Origin: SAR86 cluster bacterium REDSEA-S09_B4
GTDB lineage: Bacteria > Pseudomonadota > Gammaproteobacteria > Magnimaribacterales > Magnimaribacteraceae
DNA: 39,568 nucleotides
NCBI GenBank assembly: GCA_001628005.1
Contig: LUQU01000048.1
Coordinates: forward strand, 55,844 to 95,411
Reading direction: 5' to 3'
Every line of letters begins with the position of its first letter. Positions within the stretch are counted from its first letter, which is position 1. This document shows positions 1-9,004 of the stretch, one piece after another. The notes beneath the pieces are model-generated. The model did no database searches. It had not been told where the DNA came from and was given only the letters and a program-made list of their open reading frames with translations. Both the position numbers and the translations under genes were made by a program.

Positions 1-3000
1 ATAAATAAAAATTCATAAAGGTTATCTTTATTTCCATCTTGAGGGCTCTCGTAGTCAAGGTTTTCTACTCTTGGTACATATATGGTTCCATCTGTAGTAA
101 CCGCAAAGTTTGACCATAAAGTTTCATTATCGGTACCTGTTGCGTCATGAGCAGCTTCAAACCATACATAATCCCCGTTAGGAAGTTGTTGAATCTGCAC
201 AGGATTCCCTTCTGAGTCAGTTATGGTGACAGTAGTTGCTCCAATATCTACTTTGCCTAATTCTCTATCGTATTGAGCTCCTAAACTAACTAAATCATCA
301 GCACTCATTTCACTGGCTTGTACATTTAAGAGTACCCCTAAAATACCATAGCCATCTGGGAACCTATTAGCATCTCTACCAGCATCTCCTCCTGTTGAGA
401 TTACAAATGTGTGGTCTTCAAAATCTCCAGTACCTTGTACAAAGCTAATTTCAGAAGGTTTTAATGTAGGAACGTTAAAGCCTGTGTGGGAAGAGCTTCC
501 CAATCCAATTTTATCCTCTCCAGGAGTAAAGTCAGCAATAATAGGAATATCTGACCAGTCCAGTTCAGAACTGAAATCCAGAACTCCATCTCTGTTTTCA
601 TCAAATCCACTAATTCCTTGTACATTACCACCACCTGGTTGCGAGTGATCTCTTATACCAAAATTAACAGGAGACTGTAGATAGGACTGTCTAAATATAA
701 AGGTATCTGAACCAGCACCTCCTTCTAAATAGCCATGACCTCCCCAATCTCTTCCTGGGTCTAGAACATCATCTCCCGCATTTCCTTTTATGTATTGGAA
801 AGTATGAGTACTAACTTTAATGTAATCATCGCCTGCAGTTCCTGAAACATTTCTTACATCCGCTGTATTACCTATTCTCGCGGGTACCTCATCAAGAGAA
901 AAAACAGGGGCATCTGTTAAGAGACTAATTGCATCGCTAGGGTTTTTTTCATTATCACCTTGCGACGAAATATCTATTTTAATTGTTTTAGTTATAGTTT
1001 CCGTCCCATTTGTAGCAGAAACCTCTAACTCATAGGTATTATCTCCATTAGCATCACCCGGATTATCAAATGAAGGTCGTTCTAGAAAAAGTATCTTAGA
1101 AGAAAATAATCCGAATTTATCTGCATCAGCTCCTCCAGTAATCGAATAAGTAATTGAGCCTTGCCATGGATTGATTAAATCCTTTGTCCTATCAGATGGG
1201 TCAACAATAGTTTCAACGTCAGCATCAATATTAAAAGGATTGCCAACAGCAAAGAAAGCCTGAACAGATTTTCCACTGATATCTAAGCTTTGTGCAGAGC
1301 CTACAGCAACCTCATTTTCAAACCCACCATATGTAAAATAATCTAGTTCATTACCTTCATTGTCATAATTAATCATCCAATCTGGCCATTGAAGCTCTGG
1401 ATCTGGGCCATCCTCAACTACTATTAACATATCAACAGCTGTTGATGTCTGCTCTCCGCCTTGCATAGGATGTGTTCTAAGAACTAACTTAAGTTCATAG
1501 ATATTATCTTGGTTTTTGTCTAAAGGATTTTCATAATCAAAAGCGTCGTTTTTCAATATAAGATAAAAATCAGTCTTGCCTGTCTCTTCATTAAAGTCTT
1601 GCCTAAGCCAAAACTTACCGTTATCTTTAATTAAATTACCAGCTTCGTCTCTTTCTCTTAACTCTACCCAGACCTGGCTTCCTTCTGGCACATCTATATT
1701 TAATTTGTAGCCACGATTGACTTCCATATCCTCATTAGTTTCTTCATCCCAAACACGATATTGAGCAAAGTCTATGGTGTGCTCTGTAGCTGTAATTACT
1801 TGCTGATTAGCAGGAAGAGTTGCATAAGATTCTGTTACAGTTCTGTAGTCCTTCCATCGTGGAATTTTTAATTCCATTTCTATAACTTCGGTATAGTCAC
1901 CTTCCGTAACAGAAACTTCAACTAGATAAACTCCATTATTATCAGCATCATCTGTAACAATATTACCGAATTCATCAGAACTTGGAGCTGCGTCTTTAAA
2001 GCTTAAAGTTCCTTGGTCATCTATACGAAAACGTGCTCCATCTGCTCCACCAGTTATAGCAAATGTAAAATCTCCGGATTCTTTGATTCTTGGGTTCATA
2101 TTTCCCCAAGGACTCACTAACCATTCCAAACCTTGTGTGGTTGTCAACTCAAAAGTTTTACCGTTGACTTCAACAGTTTCAACTGTTGATACAGGCAATC
2201 CGGCAGCGCTACTTGGTAACCAAATTTCATCGTTTTCATACTGAATACTCTGATCAACGAATTTAGTAAATTTGTCTAAAGTAAAATCAAGTGCTGCTGT
2301 TGCTAGGTTTTTGAATAATTCAGAACCTTGATCAAAGAATCTATCAATCAGACCCTTAAACAGTGTGATACTATCCTCTGTAGCAGTTAAAGCATCCATC
2401 AAAGTAGCTACTTCTGTTTCATTTCTGGCCTCAGCCAAAGCCATATAGAGACCTAAGTCTCCTTGCGTATATTGCCAGTTATAAGTCGTGAACTCATTAC
2501 CCCAATTTCCATCTGTTAGTTGAAGGTTTGGGTCTTTTAAATAAGCTTTAATTTGGTCAGCGGTTAATTGCCATTGGCCCGAGTTACCTTGCAACCAATT
2601 ACCATCAGAATCGAATCTAAATCTTTCTTGGTTATACGTAAATCGTATTTCTTGTTCCCACAGTTCTTGCCCATATTCATCAAAAGGAACCCAACGAGTG
2701 TAAGATTCATCAAAAGTAGATGCACGGCTATAGCTCATTCCCATATCAACAATTTGATCAAGTTGATCATCAGTCATTTCGCTTAGAGATTTTCCGAAAA
2801 TTCCTTCAATGAGCCTAGCCATCTTGACCATCTGTTCAGCAAAATACTTGCCGACCATATCTGTCACGCCACCGTCTGGTCCAAAATGGACTTTGCCATC
2901 TGCTGAATGGTGTGGTTCCTGGGAGTCCAACACATCTGTCATAAGAACAGCCCACTCTCCCATAGTTTTAGTAGCACCTAAGAATGTAACAGTTTCACCG

Positions 3001-6000
3001 GTATAACCATCGAGGCTTTTAAAACTTGTATAGTTGGTTGCAGGGTCAAATCCCATTTCAGCAAGAATGGTATTTTTTATCTCTAAAACTATAGCGGTTA
3101 CTGCCCCATCGATTACTGCATCAAATTGACCTGTACCATCTTTTTTCATTTCAAAAAGGTTATCCAGATCATCAGAAGCAAGAATAGCTTCAATAATTTT
3201 ATCGTTAAATGTTTCGCTAGCTTGAGCTAATAAGGCTTCAAATCCTTCCAGTTCAATGGTAACTCTGGGTTGTGACTTCAAATCCACGTTGCTATCCCAA
3301 CTTGAATATCTGAGTGTTTGAGTACCAAAGCTAAATATATCACTTATTTGTTTTCTTACTGTAGGTGCTATTTCTGTAGTGAAATATTCAGAGACTTTCT
3401 TAGAAACTTCCCCTAAAGTAGAAACCATGATATTTCTGGCTTGTGCTGTAAGAGCAGCTTTAGCCTGTGCGTCGGTGGTTGCACCATAAGCTAAAGCTAT
3501 CGGGTCAAAATTGGTGATGTTATCAAAAGCTTCATCTAGACCATAAGCTTCCGCAACTTTGTTGAGTGCCTGCTCTAAAGTAACACCACTCTTTGCGTAA
3601 GCTCTCGATACTTGCGTACTTACAGGGCTTATTACCAAGGAGTCTGATCCTGTTGCACCCGAAGAAGAGACAATTAATTTGAAGGTATGGTCGTTAGGTT
3701 TACCTGTACCTAAATCATATCCGCCGCTTACTAGAAGGACATCTCCTTCAGATAAAGTTGCATCTAATTCAAATGCACCAGTCTTATCTGTTGTAGTAAA
3801 GGGTTCACCAGTATCCTGAACACCATTATTATTAGCATCGTGCCAGATTGTGGCACCAACTAAATAACCATCTATTGCTTGCCCTTTAGGGAGCGTGGGA
3901 CCGTCTTCCACATCAAGTACGGCTATACTAAAAGCTTGAGACTTAGTTAAGCCTCCACTGTCAGTAGCGGTTATAGTTATTGAGTAAGAAGTTTTGGTTT
4001 CGTAATCGCCAGAGACACTGTCTTTAAGTTTTAAAGTAGTACCTGAAATTTCAAAAGAAGCTGAGTTACCGCCACTATCAGTAGAGGTTATGGTTATTGC
4101 ATACGAAGATTTTGTTTCAAAATCTGAAGAAACAGTGCTTTTCAATTTTAAACTGCTTCCTACAATTTCAAAGGAACTAGCATCAGTTCCAGTAATAGCG
4201 TAACTAAAACTTTCACCAGAATCTGGATCCGTACTACTTAACGTTCCTATAGTTGGTCCAGAGGTATTTTCCGTGAAACTGGTCGCACTTAAAGCTACTG
4301 CAGTAGGCGCTTCATTAACATTTGTAACCGAAATGGTAAAAGCTTCGGTTCTAGTATTATCACCGGTATCGGTTGCGGTTAGAGAAATTGAGTATGAACT
4401 TTTTGCTTCAAAGTCTCCTGATACTGAATCCTTTAACTTAAGAGTACTTCCTACCAATTCAAAGGAATCAGCGTCTGTGCCAGTAATAGAGTAAGTAGCA
4501 GTATCTCCTGCATCAGGGTCAGTCACACTTAGGGTTCCAATTGTTGCGCCAACAGAATTTTCCGCTACTGAAGCGGCCGATAGTTTGATATCTATAGGAG
4601 CTTGGTTTCCAGCAATGTCTGCTGTTTCTATTGAAGTATTAAGGTCATCAGTGGTTAAAGGGGTATAAACGGTCGTTGTTGCGGCTGTTGTTTGTACCGT
4701 GTTAACAATACCTGTGTCATTATTTAGAACGACCTCTTGTACTTTAGCAATTGCTGTAACATCACTAGCGGTATCTACCAATGAATTTGCATTCACTATA
4801 GAAGTAGATATATCACTTGCTAATTCACTTACCCTTGTGGTTGCTGTTGTTCCCGCTGCGCTATTAGTAAAGATTTCAGTTATTACTGCCGTATCTGATA
4901 GATCTTTACCGTCTTTCAATGAAGCTACTAATTGAACAACGAGAAGTTCATCTCCAGTTCCGTCAGCCAGTCCGGCTCCTTCTAATAGACCTTCTCCTAC
5001 CGCAATAATATTAATCAATTTTGCATTGATTTTTTGTGCTCCTAAAGTTTCAAGTGGGTTATCTGTAGAGGGATCAAAACCAGAAGGAAGTCCTAGATTA
5101 GTTTGAACAACGGAAGCATCATCGCCTGCTGCATCAAGTAAAGTGGTTATTGCCGAAACAAATTTTGAGGTTTTTGATGCAGAGAGAGAGATAGTAACTG
5201 TTTCGCCCGTGTAAGAATCTGTTCCTCCATCGGCAACAACCCTCACCCCTTTGTTATCAGCTGCATTTAAAGTGTATTCACCATTAGCATTGGTGATGGC
5301 AGTTGCTACAATAGTCCCGTTAGCATCAAGTAGTTTAACAGTTGATCCAGTAACATACCCATCAACTACTGTTCCCGTAATAGTTTCAGGTTCAATAGCA
5401 TCATCTACTGTAATAGTAAAAGATTTACTGGTGCTAGTTGTAGATTCACTATCAGTTGCTGTTACGATAATTGAATAAGAATCCTTACTTTCATAATCTG
5501 CAGTTACAGAGTCCTTAAGTTTTAAAGTTGTTCCTGATAATTCAAATTTTTCTGCATCTGTACCTGAAAGAGTAAAAGTATTATCTAAATCTGGGTCGTC
5601 AGATGAAATTGTTCCTACTGCAATACCAGCAACATTCTCTGCCATGGAAGTAGAAGATAAGTCTATTTCAGTAGGTATATCGTTAACAGCATAAATGATG
5701 AAAGTGAAAGTAGCTGAGTCAGATAGCCTTCCATCTGATGCAGTAAGTACAAGTGTTCCTGGAGTTGTATTATCATCATTTAAATCAGCATTAGGAGTAA
5801 AAGTAAGTCCTTCAAGTTGGCCGGCTACTAAAGTCATGCCCTGGGTAATAGTAACTCCATCAAAAGTAGTTAAAACACCGGTGGTAGGAATAGAGTCCAC
5901 TGTGATGGTAAGAACATCGCCATCAGCATCGGTGGGTGCGCCGATACCAAAAGAAGCTGGAATGTCTTCTGTAAAGTCAAACGTGAAATCTGCACCAGCG

Positions 6001-6251
6001 TTAGGAGCTGCGTTTGCTGTTGGAGTTGGGGCTCCAGCTGAGTAGTCTGTAGGCCCACTACTCGTTCCACAAGAAGCTAATGTTATAGCCGCTAAATTGG
6101 CAAATAAAATAGAAGAATGTCCTTTAAGTTCAAAAGTTTTATTTGAACCTCGAGGTTGTTCTCTCAGTAATTTCTTAAGTTGATTGTTCAGTTTTTGTTC
6201 GATATTTAGATCTAGAATAAGATCTTGATTTTCATTTTGTATTTCACCCAT
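1..6251 (-). CDS. Giant cadherin-repeat/RTX-like surface protein, putative lipoprotein (3' end beyond window)
   Basis: Reading the minus strand from the ATG at 6251 gives an uninterrupted frame to the left edge (2083 codons, no stop). GGAG lies about 7 nt upstream of the ATG. Visible parts: a charged, Gln/Asn-rich N-terminus (1-45); a hydrophobic segment ending in L-A-S-C with Cys61, a lipobox-like site; a cadherin/VCBS-type Ig domain (~79-190); a cadherin repeat (~191-285); a short CarboxypepD_reg/SdrD-B-like domain (~288-335); an Ala/Thr/Ser-rich stretch; two more cadherin repeats plus a half repeat (~549-782); a second B-like domain with a DANNNG calcium-type loop (~790); a long unrecognised middle; Ig-like segments; and RTX-like GNAGDD and GGAGSD motifs (~1805-1850). 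A calcium-dependent surface adhesin or structural lipoprotein is inferred. The substrate is unknown. It follows the AGCS gene on the same strand after 142 bp and probably has its own promoter. Confidence 0.85.
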   Translation of the reverse strand, partial: MGEIQNENQDLILDLNIEQKLNNQLKKLLREQPRGSNKTFELKGHSSILFANLAAITLASCGTSSGPTDYSAGAPTPTANAAPNAGADFTFDFTEDIPASFGIGAPTDADGDVLTITVDSIPTTGVLTTFDGVTITQGMTLVAGQLEGLTFTPNADLNDDNTTPGTLVLTASDGRLSDSATFTFIIYAVNDIPTEIDLSSTSMAENVAGIAVGTISSDDPDLDNTFTLSGTDAEKFELSGTTLKLKDSVTADYESKDSYSIIVTATDSESTTSTSKSFTITVDDAIEPETITGTVVDGYVTGSTVKLLDANGTIVATAITNANGEYTLNAADNKGVRVVADGGTDSYTGETVTISLSASKTSKFVSAITTLLDAAGDDASVVQTNLGLPSGFDPSTDNPLETLGAQKINAKLINIIAVGEGLLEGAGLADGTGDELLVVQLVASLKDGKDLSDTAVITEIFTNSAAGTTATTRVSELASDISTSIVNANSLVDTASDVTAIAKVQEVVLNNDTGIVNTVQTTAATTTVYTPLTTDDLNTSIETADIAGNQAPIDIKLSAASVAENSVGATIGTLSVTDPDAGDTATYSITGTDADSFELVGSTLKLKDSVSGDFEAKSSYSISLTATDTGDNTRTEAFTISVTNVNEAPTAVALSATSFTENTSGPTIGTLSSTDPDSGESFSYAITGTDASSFEIVGSSLKLKSTVSSDFETKSSYAITITSTDSGGNSASFEISGTTLKLKDSVSGDYETKTSYSITITATDSGGLTKSQAFSIAVLDVEDGPTLPKGQAIDGYLVGATIWHDANNNGVQDTGEPFTTTDKTGAFELDATLSEGDVLLVSGGYDLGTGKPNDHTFKLIVSSSGATGSDSLVISPVSTQVSRAYAKSGVTLEQALNKVAEAYGLDEAFDNITNFDPIALAYGATTDAQAKAALTAQARNIMVSTLGEVSKKVSEYFTTEIAPTVRKQISDIFSFGTQTLRYSSWDSNVDLKSQPRVTIELEGFEALLAQASETFNDKIIEAILASDDLDNLFEMKKDGTGQFDAVIDGAVTAIVLEIKNTILAEMGFDPATNYTSFKSLDGYTGETVTFLGATKTMGEWAVLMTDVLDSQEPHHSADGKVHFGPDGGVTDMVGKYFAEQMVKMARLIEGIFGKSLSEMTDDQLDQIVDMGMSYSRASTFDESYTRWVPFDEYGQELWEQEIRFTYNQERFRFDSDGNWLQGNSGQWQLTADQIKAYLKDPNLQLTDGNWGNEFTTYNWQYTQGDLGLYMALAEARNETEVATLMDALTATEDSITLFKGLIDRFFDQGSELFKNLATAALDFTLDKFTKFVDQSIQYENDEIWLPSSAAGLPVSTVETVEVNGKTFELTTTQGLEWLVSPWGNMNPRIKESGDFTFAITGGADGARFRIDDQGTLSFKDAAPSSDEFGNIVTDDADNNGVYLVEVSVTEGDYTEVIEMELKIPRWKDYRTVTESYATLPANQQVITATEHTIDFAQYRVWDEETNEDMEVNRGYKLNIDVPEGSQVWVELRERDEAGNLIKDNGKFWLRQDFNEETGKTDFYLILKNDAFDYENPLDKNQDNIYELKLVLRTHPMQGGEQTSTAVDMLIVVEDGPDPELQWPDWMINYDNEGNELDYFTYGGFENEVAVGSAQSLDISGKSVQAFFAVGNPFNIDADVETIVDPSDRTKDLINPWQGSITYSITGGADADKFGLFSSKILFLERPSFDNPGDANGDNTYELEVSATNGTETITKTIKIDISSQGDNEKNPSDAISLLTDAPVFSLDEVPARIGNTADVRNVSGTAGDDYIKVSTHTFQYIKGNAGDDVLDPGRDWGGHGYLEGGAGSDTFIFRQSYLQSPVNFGIRDHSQPGGGNVQGISGFDENRDGVLDFSSELDWSDIPIIADFTPGEDKIGLGSSSHTGFNVPTLKPSEISFVQGTGDFEDHTFVISTGGDAGRDANRFPDGYGILGVLLNVQASEMSADDLVSLGAQYDRELGKVDIGATTVTITDSEGNPVQIQQLPNGDYVWFEAAHDATGTDNETLWSNFAVTTDGTIYVPRVENLDYESPQDGNKDNLYEFLF
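3915..4610 (-). repeat. Tandem cadherin-like repeats inside the giant protein, last copy truncated
   Basis: Translation shows two consecutive repeats of about 95 and 80 residues (residues ~549-645 and ~646-727). Each has an AEN/TEN start, a DPD calcium motif, G-T-D-A, a LKLK strand and an SYSI/SYAI strand ending in TATD/TSTD. They are followed directly by a third copy that begins only at the S-F-E-I strand (~728-782), so it lacks the AEN and DPD half. A further complete copy lies upstream at about nt 5400-5680. Confidence 0.75.
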
Positions 6252-6297
6252 TTTTTTACTCCATGTACATCTCGATTTCTTTAAACGCGAACTATCA

Positions 6298-6327
6298 AAT
6301 ATGCCACAAAACAACTAGCTTTTCCAA
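6298..6327 (-). promoter_or_regulatory. Possible promoter of the giant surface-protein gene
   Basis: On the minus strand TTGGAA, an 18-nt spacer and CATATT are found, each matching 4 of 6 consensus bases, about 47 nt before the start codon. The 142-nt gap (6252-6393) between the symporter stop and this gene holds no other clear signal and no convincing terminator hairpin. Weak prediction. Confidence 0.3.
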
Positions 6328-6393
6328 GCTTATTTTTAGAATTTTTTGGATCTTTAAGAGCCTACCAATCGAATATATATTTTTGAGAGTAAT

Positions 6394-8049
6394 TTATTTA
6401 ACTACTGTGTATTCTTTATCAATCTGTTTGATCTCTTTTCTAAGTAAAATAAGAGCAATTAAATTAGGTATTGTTGCTATAGGACCTATTACTGTAGCTA
6501 TATCCCAAATTATTTTTGTATCAACTACTGCCGCTATAAAGAAGGCTCCAACATACACAATCCTATAATAAAGTATCCAACCTTCTCCAAATAGATGTGC
6601 TGTAGCACGATCTCCATAATAAGACCAAGCGATGACAGTTGAAAAGGCAAATAATAAAAGGCCGAAAGCAACAATATATTGACCATAGTCACCAAAAACA
6701 CTTTTAGTAAAGGCCTTACCTGTTAAGTCAGCAGATCTTAAAAGAGACTTCCCTTCTATAATAAAATCACCTGGATTGATAATTTTTCCTTCTTCTACTG
6801 ATATAACACCCGAGAAATCTTGATTAGTTTCTCTATCTTTATAAGTTGTTTCTTCTGCAAAGGAACGATTGTGCATTAAAGTTACATCTTTAGAAGTTAG
6901 CACTCCTTCTGAAACATTCAATTCCCCTGTGAATTCAATATTTTCATTTCTTTCATAATAATAATTTCGTAGAGTAATTAAATCTTCTTCAGAACTTATT
7001 TCTGAATAGCTCCCTTTTAAATAATCCATTGCACTTGCTTCGAATTCATTTTCAAATTTTTGATTCCAAACCCCTGAAGCCAATATAACTAATCCGGTCA
7101 AGGTACATACAACAATAGTGTCAATGAAAGGTTCAAGAATTGAAACCATGCCCTCCTCTATTGGATTTTCTGTTTTTGAAGTGGCATGAGCGATTGGAGC
7201 AGAGCCTTGTCCTGCTTCATTGGAATACAAACCTCTATTTACTCCTCTTGTTAGAGCTGCAGCAACACTAGCACCAAGAAAACCCCCTACAGCTGCTGCA
7301 GGTGAAAATACATGAACAAAAATTAATTTTAATGAAGGAATAATATTTTCATAATTACCTATTATTACTGCCAGTGCCCCTAGGATGTACCAAAAGGCCA
7401 TAAAAGGGACTAATTTAGAAGCAATCTGAGCAATCCTCTTTATACCACCTATTATTACCATCCATAGCAAAATAGCCAAAACTAAGCCTGTTAACCACTT
7501 AGGTATATTAAAAGTATCATTCATAACTAGGGCAATATTATTAATTTGAGGCATATTTCCTGTGCCGATACACATCATTAAAAGACATACTGAAAAAACT
7601 ACTGCTAGCCACTTCATATTTAAGCCATTTTCAATATAAAACATCGGTCCACCAGCTATTGATCCATCAGCTAGTTTTTCTCTATATTTATGTGCCAAAG
7701 TAACTTCTACAAACTTAGTGGTCATACCAAGAAAAGCTACTACCCACATCCAAAAAATTGCAGCTGGGCCCCCTAGAAAAATAGCCAAGGCTACTCCGCC
7801 AATATTGCCTGTTCCGATGGTTCCTGAAAGAGCTGTTGTTAGGGCCTGAAAAGGTGTTGTTTCACCTTCTGTGCCAGGCTTCACATATTTACCAGATAGA
7901 ATTCTCCAACCATGAGTAAAATACTTAATTTGCGGGAATCCTAGGTAGATAGTAAAGAAAATACCTGATCCTATTAAAAAGGCAGGAAACCAGTAATGAT
8001 CTACTAAGTAATAGGTAAGAAATTCAAGAACTTGAGTAAATGTATTCAT
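6394..8049 (-). CDS. AGCS-family sodium:amino acid (alanine) symporter with a soluble insert
   Basis: This inner-membrane permease of 551 residues imports a small neutral amino acid with Na+ (family PF01235, AlsT/DagA type). Family signatures are clear: SGTIGTGNIGG (~75-85), a GGP stretch (~93), AGGPMFY (~132), the conserved NRGLYSNEAGQGSAPIAHA motif (~271-289), and FAFSTVIAWSYYG (~467) before the last helices. Family members are usually about 440-480 residues. The extra length here is a hydrophilic segment of about 110 residues (~330-438) between two helices, where typical members have a short loop. Glutaredoxin lies 3 nt upstream, so the two are likely cotranscribed. Substrate by homology is alanine/glycine and cannot be read from the sequence. 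Confidence 0.93.
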   Translation of the reverse strand: MNTFTQVLEFLTYYLVDHYWFPAFLIGSGIFFTIYLGFPQIKYFTHGWRILSGKYVKPGTEGETTPFQALTTALSGTIGTGNIGGVALAIFLGGPAAIFWMWVVAFLGMTTKFVEVTLAHKYREKLADGSIAGGPMFYIENGLNMKWLAVVFSVCLLMMCIGTGNMPQINNIALVMNDTFNIPKWLTGLVLAILLWMVIIGGIKRIAQIASKLVPFMAFWYILGALAVIIGNYENIIPSLKLIFVHVFSPAAAVGGFLGASVAAALTRGVNRGLYSNEAGQGSAPIAHATSKTENPIEEGMVSILEPFIDTIVVCTLTGLVILASGVWNQKFENEFEASAMDYLKGSYSEISSEEDLITLRNYYYERNENIEFTGELNVSEGVLTSKDVTLMHNRSFAEETTYKDRETNQDFSGVISVEEGKIINPGDFIIEGKSLLRSADLTGKAFTKSVFGDYGQYIVAFGLLLFAFSTVIAWSYYGDRATAHLFGEGWILYYRIVYVGAFFIAAVVDTKIIWDIATVIGPIATIPNLIALILLRKEIKQIDKEYTVVK

Positions 8050-8052
8050 TTG

Positions 8053-8271
8053 TTAACTAAGATATTGCTCTAGTTCAGTGTATCCACCTATGTATTGATC
8101 ATCTTTAGTTATTTGAGGAAAAGTTCTCGCTTCTGGAAACTTTGTGATTAATTCTTCTCTTGAAAAGTCTACATCTAACATGTATTTCTTATATTCAAGG
8201 CCCTTAATTTGGCATAGCTTCTCCGCTTTATCACAGAAAATACAGTTATATTTTGACCAGATTTCTATCAT
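8053..8271 (-). CDS. Small glutaredoxin-like protein
   Basis: This 72-residue protein is a minimal glutaredoxin fold. An N-terminal strand leads to the dithiol CIFC at residues 10-13, the place of the usual CPYC, followed by an helix, the cis-proline motif TFPQI (~50-54) and the glutathione-side motif GGYTEL (~63-68). It probably reduces disulfides or glutathione mixed disulfides in the cytoplasm. CIFC is unusual but keeps both cysteines. The stop codon lies 3 nt before the AGCS symporter start, so the two form a small operon. It is divergent from the membrane-protein gene at 8318, with 46 nt between the starts. Confidence 0.85.
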   Translation of the reverse strand: MIEIWSKYNCIFCDKAEKLCQIKGLEYKKYMLDVDFSREELITKFPEARTFPQITKDDQYIGGYTELEQYLS

Positions 8272-8317
8272 GTTTAACTTCTATTTTTTGTTACAATCTT
8301 TGTAAAAGGAATTTCTT

Positions 8318-9004
8318 ATGATACTTGATGCATTTAAATTTACTAATGATTTATTTTTAAAGAATTTTTCTAAATTTCTAACTCTTGTTTTCCCAGTATA
8401 TGTAATTATTTTTCTTGTGTATTTTCAAATGTCTTCTGTTCCTGGTTATGGGTTTGGGATCACTACCGGCTTTATTTATCAAGAATTAATCATTCAACTA
8501 CTCACTGTATATTCCTTAATATTAAGCATTTTATTAATTGATGATATTTACAAAGAAAGAAAGAGATCAATCACGAATTATTTTTATCTTAGTGCGTACT
8601 TGTTTATTAAAATTGTAGTAATTTACTTAATTACAAGTTTTGCAGTTATTTTAGGCCTTTTAGCTTTGATTCTTCCTGGTCTGTATGTTTCAGCAAGATT
8701 ATTTTTTGCCTCTTATTTAGCTATTATTTTTAATGAAGGAATAATTGATTCTTTAAGCAAATCTTTTGAACTAACTCAAGATAAAGGATGGGCAGTACTT
8801 GGTTATCTGTTAGCTGCAACTTTTCCTTTATTATTTATTATGATACTTCTTCTTGTTGGTCCAGCTATTGTACTAGCAGAAGAAAATATGAGTGCTTATA
8901 TGGCAATCACTTATTGTATAACCTTCTTTTTCATGGTCTACATTACTATCTATGGTTATCGTTTGTTAATTAATTTGATGAAATCTTCAGATGAATCTAT
9001 CTAA
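8318..9004 (+). CDS. Polytopic membrane protein, YciC/GDPDase-membrane-domain-like
   Basis: The 228-residue, very hydrophobic protein has about six predicted transmembrane segments (~20-36, ~52-75, ~90-110, ~112-135, ~155-183, ~190-215). The middle shows L-P-G-L-Y, a run of aromatic and small residues, N-E-G and S-F-E-L-T. This resembles the repeated P-G-x-Y ... A-L-x-x-S-x-x-L-T pattern of the UPF0259/YciC and glycerophosphodiester-phosphodiesterase membrane-domain proteins. No enzymatic residues can be assigned. The start is supported by AAGGAAT 7 nt upstream. Its 3' end overlaps the following hydrolase by 14 nt, so the two genes are likely translationally coupled. Confidence 0.7.
   Translation: MILDAFKFTNDLFLKNFSKFLTLVFPVYVIIFLVYFQMSSVPGYGFGITTGFIYQELIIQLLTVYSLILSILLIDDIYKERKRSITNYFYLSAYLFIKIVVIYLITSFAVILGLLALILPGLYVSARLFFASYLAIIFNEGIIDSLSKSFELTQDKGWAVLGYLLAATFPLLFIMILLLVGPAIVLAEENMSAYMAITYCITFFFMVYITIYGYRLLINLMKSSDESI

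Noticed and set aside
409-6070. Several plus- and minus-strand open frames of 60-116 codons within 1-6251
   Set aside because: They lie antisense or out of frame to the continuous giant gene, whose translation shows recognisable cadherin and RTX domains. They have no ribosome sites or family resemblance.
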